DNA of 64,000 nt from Symsagittifera roscoffensis (lineage: Eukaryota; Xenacoelomorpha; Acoela; Convolutidae): positions 13,336,027-13,400,026 of the forward strand of contig NC_087068.1 of NCBI RefSeq assembly GCF_963678635.1. The letters are read 5' to 3'. Positions 11,701 to 20,700 of this stretch are shown in pieces. Within the stretch, counting starts at the first letter, position 1; each line of letters opens with the position of its first letter. The notes under the pieces were generated by a model. It saw nothing but the letters and a program-made list of their open reading frames with translations, searched no databases and was not told where the DNA came from. The translations under genes and the position numbers were made by a program.

Positions 11701-14700
11701 TTTCCAAAGAAAAGCATAACCAACAGAAAGTTGGAAAAGAGTCAATGAACACAAGAAAACAGAAACAAAAATACTGACTTGCTTTCAAATTCAATGAAAA
11801 AAAGATGACCTTAAAGTTCTTTGGTTTTCTTTAACAGTTAAATATTGGCAGCTTTTTGGTAAAATTAACCCAATTTGGAAAAAAAACTGGATCAATAGGT
11901 GAAACTTTTGTTTGGCTGATAATTAAATCTGATGATTAAATTTCACTTTCGAAATTGAAAGTCGATCACGTTTTTCGTGACCTGTACACTTTCGCAGTCC
12001 GATAGTGGAGTTTGCCTTCCTTTTAACAAAGGAAATGAGCTGAGCTCAAAAAGAAATCAAAAGTCATACCACAAAAAAAAATAAGTTTGAGCCTCGAAAA
12101 CAAAAATCATCAAGACTTACATAAGAGTCTGAAGTTGAACAGAAGGGATTACTTTTTATTTCGCTCCGACACCTAAATATTACAGACGACGCACCATTTC
12201 TCAAACACGGACACAAAACAGCAAAAATTAATTCTTAAAACGGCAAGGGAAAAATGCAAATAATGGTACTTCAGAAAACACAAATCGAACCAAAAAAAAT
12301 AAAAAAAAATAGATAGTGAACAAATTTAAAGACTTCGCCTAAAAGAAGCTAAGACCTACCTAGAATAAGATTTATTAAGTTCAATGCAATTTTTCGTTAA
12401 AAAAAATAATTTGTCATCCATAAGTTTTTAGTCATAAATTTACCTTGAGAACTATTGTTTCCTCGCTGTACAACTGTAGCATATCTTGCAGTTGCTGCTG
12501 TTCCCATGTTACTTCCAATGCCACCTGAAGATGTCTGCTGTATGTTTCCATATTGTGCAGATATAGCACTCGGCGAAGATGACGAAGAGACTATAGACTT
12601 CATCTGGATGTGGTTTGGTGAGGGGGATAGATTGCCACCTGATTGGGCTGTTAATTGAGCGGCTAAGGATGCTCGGCCAGTTGGCTGAATGTAACCTGAA
12701 CAGAAATTATTGCTATTTTGGAATCCATGATTAGATAGATCTTTATGGTATTACAAAAGCAAATATTACTTCTAATTCACTTTTCCACAGATGTCAAGGC
12801 ATAATGGATACAAAGAGGCATACTTGGAATTAAACTTTTCAAAAACAACGAATTTTTTAAAAGCATATTTTAAACAAAATTAAGGAAACATTCCTGGAGA
12901 ATCAATTATGACCTCGAACTTCCAGTGAACTGAACTAACCAATAAATTAACGTCTAATCGAAGGTCAAAAGAGGTACAACAAAGCTCAGTTAACAGTTTA
13001 CATGCACAATAAGTACCTTACAACAAAGTCCTCAGCGTATCGTAGCTCATACGTCATTGCTTTTTAACGTATGATGAAGACTCACCAAACTTAGCAGCAA
13101 TCTGTCCGGCATTCGAAGTTCCTCCAACTCCTCTCACACCTCCACCCACTGAGACCACACTCGACACCCCGTCTTGTCCCTCCCCCAAACTCACCCGCCC
13201 TGTTGCCCCCTTGCCCGCTATATTGTAAACTACAGGGGAACTCAAGTTAGACCCCGACTGTTGTTGTACTCCACCTGAGCCCTGATGCTGGATCAGCTGG
13301 CCTATTCTCTGTTTTTGACCTGGAAAAAAAGTAAAAATATTCAATTAGGTGGCTTAAAATACGCTTAGCAACCTCCACAACAAATTTTTGGAAAGATTTT
13401 CCAGCAATACTTTTCCCTGTAGCCATTTTAGCTAACTTTTACACTTGACAAACCAGCAAAGAAATGACAAATGAACTTTAAAATTGCAAGAAAACAAGGC
13501 TTCAAAAGATAAATACATTTAACCGACTACGAGAATCAACTCGGCGTCCCCCAAAGTATGAAACACAAGTCTTCCTAGCTTAACCAACTTTCCCATTAGC
13601 AAATACGAGGCAGCAACGAATGCGCTCTAACGAAGCGAATAAAACACGCATGCTTATTGCATGGGTATCAACAATAACCAATATTACCTGCTGAAGACTG
13701 ATTTGGATTTGCTGCACCCAAAAACGAATCGCGCTGTTTGTTTGAAAGAATCATTCTCTGGTAATCGGCCGTCACTTTCTGAGCCACCGATGATGTTTCG
13801 CCGGTTTGCACGACTCGTATTGAGCCAGTTTGTTGGTGGTTTTGACTTTGGCTTACATAACTGATTGTGTTTCTTTGTTGGTTCACGGAGTTGATTGAAA
13901 CGCCGCTTTGTACTGGCATCCTTAACAAACAACTACAGTTCTTTAACAATTACCCGCAAATAACCATTTAGTTTCCATACCATTAGCTTTTTTATCATTA
14001 AATATTAAATACAGAGGCGAAGCGAAGCTTCGCATCACTTGCGATACCACACTCACATAGCATTGCAAGCTAGCAGACAGAAAATGAAACAAAACACGTC
14101 GAAAAAAAATTTGAACATATTGAGAAATTTGTCTGGAATGATGTTCAATTTGACAAAAACACGTCCAAAATCACAATAGGAGGCGTTTAATAAGTATTCA
14201 GACACAAAAATTGATCGTCAACTAAGCCGGCAAAAGTTGTTGAGAGTTCCGTTGAGCAAAATTGTTTTCAATTGAAAAACTTTTGAAAGTTCCGAAAATC
14301 CAAATTTTTACGTTCGCCCCTCCGGACACACAAAAGCGTATAAATCTATTTATCCTTTAAAACTAGGTCACTTACTCGATAAAACATAAGCAAAAACAGC
14401 TGAAGCCAAACAAACCAGAGGAAAAAAATAACAAACTTAGAAGTTTACACATAACTTTAATAAATCAAAACTCTTTTTTCAGTTACAAAAAAAATTGATT
14501 ACAGCTCAGCAAAAATCAGTAAGAAGGCAACTAAGCCGAACAAACAAAAGCAGACACACTACAGATCGACAATTTTTTTTAACGGAATATTTCCCTTTTG
14601 AATAAAAAAAGTTCTGGTCAGATTCGAACAAAGGACCTTTACCATCTCAGGCTTAGTATTTTCCCCAAAAATCATGTGTGTCTGAAAAGCTAATAAGGTT

Positions 14701-17700
14701 TGATTTTGATGTAAGCCAAGCTATCATACATTTTCTGTAAAAACTTTGTAAAAAAAAGAAAGTTTTGTGATGCGGCAACTAAGCCGACAAAACAATCAGA
14801 CTGACGATAGTCCGAAAAATTAATTGAAACAGAATATTTTGTCTTCAAAAACTTTGTCTTCAAAGACATTATTTCTTAAAAAAAGACTGACGATAGTCCG
14901 AAAAATTAATTGAAACAGAATATTTTGTCTTCAAAAACTTTGTCTTCAAAGACATTATTTCTTAAAAAAACTGTGAGTAGTACCAGTAGTAGTACCAGTA
15001 GTAGTACCGATATTTTAACTTGAATTTGCACGTGTGCATGTGAATGAAGTCTAGTGGTTCAATTGATTTTGTTAAACAAGTTGTTAACCCGAAAAAAAAC
15101 CATACTCCAGTTTGATAACGCTTGCTTATCGTAAGCGTAAAAACCGTAATTTGCCTTCCATTAACCAAAATAATTTGAAGTAAACTGGAAAAAGAATCTA
15201 ACTTCAAAATCTCGAAAAACAATAAAAACGAGCAAGAACAAGAACGTTTTGTGAAAAAGAAACGCTTTAACGTCAAAAACATTTAATAAAATTTTTTCTA
15301 CAAGCAAAAAATGATGATCGAAATCACAATATCGATGGTTTAAAAGACAAATGCGATGGCCTTAATAACAAATTCGATGGTCTAGTCTAAATAACAAGTT
15401 TGAGAGAACTTTGAAATCTAGAAAATGCCTTTTACTCACTTTCTCTGCGCGGCCGTTGCTGAATACTGCCTGCAAAGTGCAGCTGGAATATTAATAGAAG
15501 GCGAAGACGATGACTGCCCTCCTGTTCTCGGCGCAATAATTGTCGACTGTGATCTCTTCAATCCACTGCCGGTGTACTGGCTACCCGTGAACAAATTATC
15601 CACTAGTTTACTCGAACCAATACCAGCCGAGTTTTGGGATCGCTTTTCCGACTTCAATCTAATCGCTCGTTGTTCCGACAGGTATTGGGGCGTCAAAGGA
15701 CTATCGTAGTTTATTTTACAGTCCGAAAACGACTGCAGATGTCTCGGATTCTTTGATGTCGGCACTGCATTCCACTGAACCGAATGATTCTGCCTCGTAC
15801 GACGACTAACTGCAGTTCTGATCAAACTGAACTTGCTTCCGAAAACATACGTAGCCGAATTATTCATGTCTTGCATCAAAAGCTGACTTGTCTTGGCTAG
15901 TTTTGTTTGTTTGTTCCAAGTTTCCGGAGGAGCTTTTGGGTCGTTCGGGTTCGAAGAATTCTGTTTTTGTTTGCGTTTCATTTCTGTGCTTATAATTCTG
16001 CCTTCTTCTCGTGGTTTAATGTACTTTTCATACCGCACCTTGGATTGCTTAGATGACCTGAAACATTGCACGAAATACTTAAAAGTAGGGCTGGTCTATA
16101 ATTTTCACAAGCTGCTCAAAAATTGAACATTTTGTAGCAAGATCCGTTAAACGTAGAAAAATATGAAACCTAAAATCTAAGTTCTAAAAAAATTCAAGAA
16201 GATTAAAAAATCGCTCGAAGAAAAATATTTCGAAAAATCGTTTTTCATTTATAAGCTAAACTGAAGGCGCACCTATAGCTTCTAGCCAGATTGTTCACGG
16301 CGACCGATACGAAGTCCCAGTTCGGAGTAATGGCCGGCATCACATTGGTCAAGTCGGGTGGCAACTGTTGCACCCCGAGTATTGCACTCACGAGTGCGTA
16401 ATCTTCATTCGGCAACCACTCACACAGCCCATCCAAGTTAACCATGCTTTGCATCACCGGTTTTCCTTTACAGGGACAATTTGGTGATTTTAAAAACGGT
16501 CTTGCAATCGATACTCCTTGTGAACGTCTTGCCAGAAGTTCAGACTTACTCTTAGCGGCCGAGTTCGAAACTGGCGAAAAAGCATTGAATAGTGTAGATG
16601 GCGGGGTCGCTATTACAGTTTTCTCATTTGAGGCACCGAAAGAAGGAATTGCTGCCAAGGAATCCTTCGATGACTTTTTGTCTTCTGATTTTTTCAATGC
16701 TGAAGGCGGCAAAGGCGGTAGCTGCGATTCCTTCATAGGTGACAGTTTGTACAAGTACAACAGAGATTCGTCAATGTAAACATCATTTTCATCCATAGGT
16801 GGAGTTGGCGGAAAATACGTCAACATAGGCTCATTGTCAGTCACGCAACGAAACTCAGCTTCGACCATCGATCTTTGAACTGTTAACATATCTTCATCCG
16901 CTTCATAATTTATATCTTTCAATGGCAACAATTCACCGTGATAAACTAACTCTATCAAACTAAGCGCATATTTCTCAACTGCTAAGAATTTCAGCTCCAG
17001 GCTTGCAACGTGGTCGCCAGGCGTCGGGTGCCAGCCGACAGGTGGAAGCGAAGTGGCCGATGAAGTGCCTGGTGATTTGTTCACGAGGGAAAACTTATCA
17101 CTTCCCGCGTCAATAAAGGACTCATTGAAGATATCGTCCATTCGCATAATGTGACCCACCTCCTTTTCCATTTCAGCTGAATCGAGACCCAAACTTATAT
17201 GAGAGTTGTCCGAATCAGCGCTTAACTGAGTCGCAACTACAAATATGTCTTCATTCAGACTATCTGTATTTAGTTTATTGAGAGTTTTATCAGAAGAGAA
17301 CAAACTATTGTGAGCAGCTACAGGCGAGAACGAGCTATTTAATTTCTTGTTCCATGCTACCGCGTCCATATCTGACTCTACCTTAGCGAGTCGTCTTTCG
17401 TTTTCCTGTTCCAGTAAATTCAATTTGATATCCAGAACTTTTGAAGCGTCCGACCAAAAAGAACTGATTACTGACGCTACAGATCGACATGTTTTCCGTC
17501 TGAGAATGAAGTCTCGAGGTAGCACGAAATGTGAAGACGGGTGACTGGCAGAAGGGTCTTGAGCGACTATGAGAAACTTACGACACGCCTCTGCTAGAAC
17601 TCGAGCTGCATTTAGCTTCCAAAGATGCTCTTGGTAGAAATCAGTGTGCATCCAAATCATTTCGCTGAAAACAAAAGCATTTCAACCAAAACTCAATACC

Positions 17701-20700
17701 AGGATCCCAATTATTCGAAAAAAAAGACACTCAGGTCGACATCTCTAAGCATAGTTTAAGTCGCTTTATTTTAATCTCGTCAAATCTTCCTATCATGTGC
17801 TATATTGGTGCAACACTTCTTACAAGATCTTTTTTCAAGATTAAAAAAAAATAAGTTCCATGCCTATTAAAATGATAAACTATCATGATTCTCCGTCGCT
17901 ACTGATTGCACTTCTTGTTTTATCTTACTATGATTAGTTTCGAATCGACCAACCTAAGTAAGTAATCCCAGTGGGTCTTACACCTCCTCGGTTCCATCAC
18001 CTTCGGAAGCCTCTTCGAGTACAACATACCCGACATCTTCAACTCGTTCACCCTCTCCACCACTGATTGGTCGGTTGTTATCGATGATGTAACAACCGAT
18101 GATTTCACGATACTCTCATGTGATACACTCTCCGATTTGATCGGTTTCGAATTAGAACTCGGATTCAACGTTGCATGAGGTACATTTGGACTACTCTTCG
18201 AAACTTGGAGTGGCGCTTTGTTCATACTAATACTTGGAACTAAAGCTTTATTTGAGCTTAAATTTTTGCACGCTTCTCCAATATTTGTTAATGATTCTTT
18301 TTGTTTCTCTGTAGGTTTGTCGCACACTGGCTGTGTTATGAAACCTTCATCTGAATCGCTTGGTTCCTCTTTGATATGCAAAGCAGGAAGGGTATTCTAA
18401 ACATTTGAAGTTGACAGAATTAAGGCTCTAACACAGCGTAGAAAGTTATGACTTACACATAATCAGCAATGTTTGTGTTCCAAAAAGGAACGACAAACAA
18501 CAGGAACGACAGACAGAAAAATTTGTTACATTTTTTCTTTTTTTTGCAGTTTTCATTTTTTTTAACAGAAAATCTTAATTGCCAGGAAAGCGCTAAATGA
18601 AACTTCCAAAAAACTTTTTTAATGAAAATCAAGTCTTCTGCGCCTAAAAAAATACATTTTCATATAACAATCGTTTACTTTCGCTTTACTCGCTCAAAAG
18701 TACACTAAGAATCAAAACTTTCCTGAAAAACTTTCCAAAATTTTTTATGTTCAAATACCGATTGAAAAGGCTTTTAGCAAGATATATCACTCGACCCAGT
18801 CAAATAATTACTTGTGGTACTTGATTTTGCGTGGGAAAAAAACAACAACACACCCGAATGCAAAGTTCCTCTACATTTTCAATGGTCGGAGCAAACTATG
18901 TGTGGTCCCTTCCACGAACTATGTAAAATACAAAGTTATATTATTATTATTATTATTATGATAATTATTAAAAGGAATTTATGTAACGAAGGTTACAAAG
19001 GGGTTTCCCCCAGATACAAATTTACAGAAAAACGGCAACCGTTCTTAGTAGTCACAAGCTAGCTTCCAGGAGCACGAAACTTTCTCATTGTATTTTTCAC
19101 TAAAGAAGCACCAGCGAAAACTAATAAGTCTTCCTTTAAGACCAATGGGATTGAAATCTATCGCTGCAGGAAGTTCGTTCACCAGTCCCGGTGCACGACA
19201 GCAGAAATTGGCATCTCCTTTTGATAGACGAGAACGCTCAGCATTGAATTCAAGTTTATTTTGTATGAAGTTCATTCTGTATGCCAGATGTGCAGAAGAA
19301 TCAAAATCAAAGCAACCAGCAATAAGTTTTGGCAGCATGAGCAAATCCGTGAGTTGCAAATAAAGCGAAACGGAGAAGGTTGAGAAATAACAGACGCTCC
19401 TTGTAATTTTCACAATGTGGGAGAATCCAACTCGTTACTCGCTTCTGAACTGCTTCGAGATTTCTCATTGACCGGACCGAGGCGTGCCAGCAACAACTCG
19501 CATACATCACAATGGGCAGCACCATTGTTTTGTATAGATTGAGTTTGCTTTTCACGGAAATGTGAGGGGAATTTCTCTTCATCATGAAGAACATTTTATT
19601 TGCTTTACTGCACTTTTCTTCAACATGAGCATCCCAGTTCAAATTGTCAGCGATATAGAGACCCAAGTCTTTGTGCTATTGTGCAAAAACGATTGGGGCA
19701 CCTACAAATTGGCAGTCTTTCAGACTCGACGAGCGCGAGAAAGTCATCGCCACACATTTATCAACATTAAAATTTATCATGTTTTGTTGCGACCAATTGC
19801 AAATGTAGGAAAGATCTATTTCTATCAGCACCTTGTTTGTATTTACACAAAAAAACTTAGCATCATCAGCACAAAAGTATGGCTCGAAGCACTGTTAAGA
19901 ATCAGGCAAATCGTCTAGCACTGTACAGAATCAGGCCTATGTTCCCTGTCTGGCAGTAAAGCCATAATAAGACCAAAAAACTTCCTACCTCAATTGAAAT
20001 TAGAATGATTTCTTACCCATGAAACATGCCGACACCGCTCTTAAAATATTCAAACCGCTATTAAAATTTAATTAAAAAATTAAGTCCTAGAATCAGAACT
20101 AAAAATAGCTTATGATTGTCTTTTCGTTTATACCACATAAAAGATATACTCCACGACTCGAAGTTTGAAAGCATGAAAACGAAATTTAAGCAACCTAGTT
20201 TGCCGAGCAAGCAACCAGGGTTCATACAAAAGAGCATTAAATGAACCTGGAACGCTAAGAAACAAAACATATGACGGAGCGAATCTCATTCTGACTCAAT
20301 TTTGCACACAAGGGCAAAGCGGGGCGTCGCATTACTTGCGATACACACAAAAAATCATCAGCAAGCCAGCAGATAAAAATTGAACGAAAGCCACAGTTAA
20401 AAAAATGTAAATGAGTCGGTAAACCCACGATTACGAAAACTTCATGATTTTGTCTCGACTGATGTAAAATTTTCATGATTTTATCTCACTGATGTAAAAT
20501 GAAAACGGCATCCAGCAATACAATCGACGGGGTGAAATAGGTTTTCGGTAAAATTTATCGAGCGGCAACTAAGCACACGAAACTTGGGTCAACTCCTGTT
20601 GAGACGAAAACAAAATTGTAAAAAATCTATGAGCCATTGAGTTCTGAAGATTTTTATCCTTTTGTTTCCGACAATAGCCGTAAAAATAAAATTCCCTTCA

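Noticed and set aside
15425-15709. Plus-strand frames over p400-like exons (also 16444-16779, 13661-13864)
   Set aside because: Shadows opposite the well-supported minus-strand exons.
18381-18396. Start of an independent gene at the open frame beginning near 18381
   Set aside because: The first codon is TTG, and a good acceptor (TTTAG) with matching phase makes it internal exon 4 of the p400-like gene.
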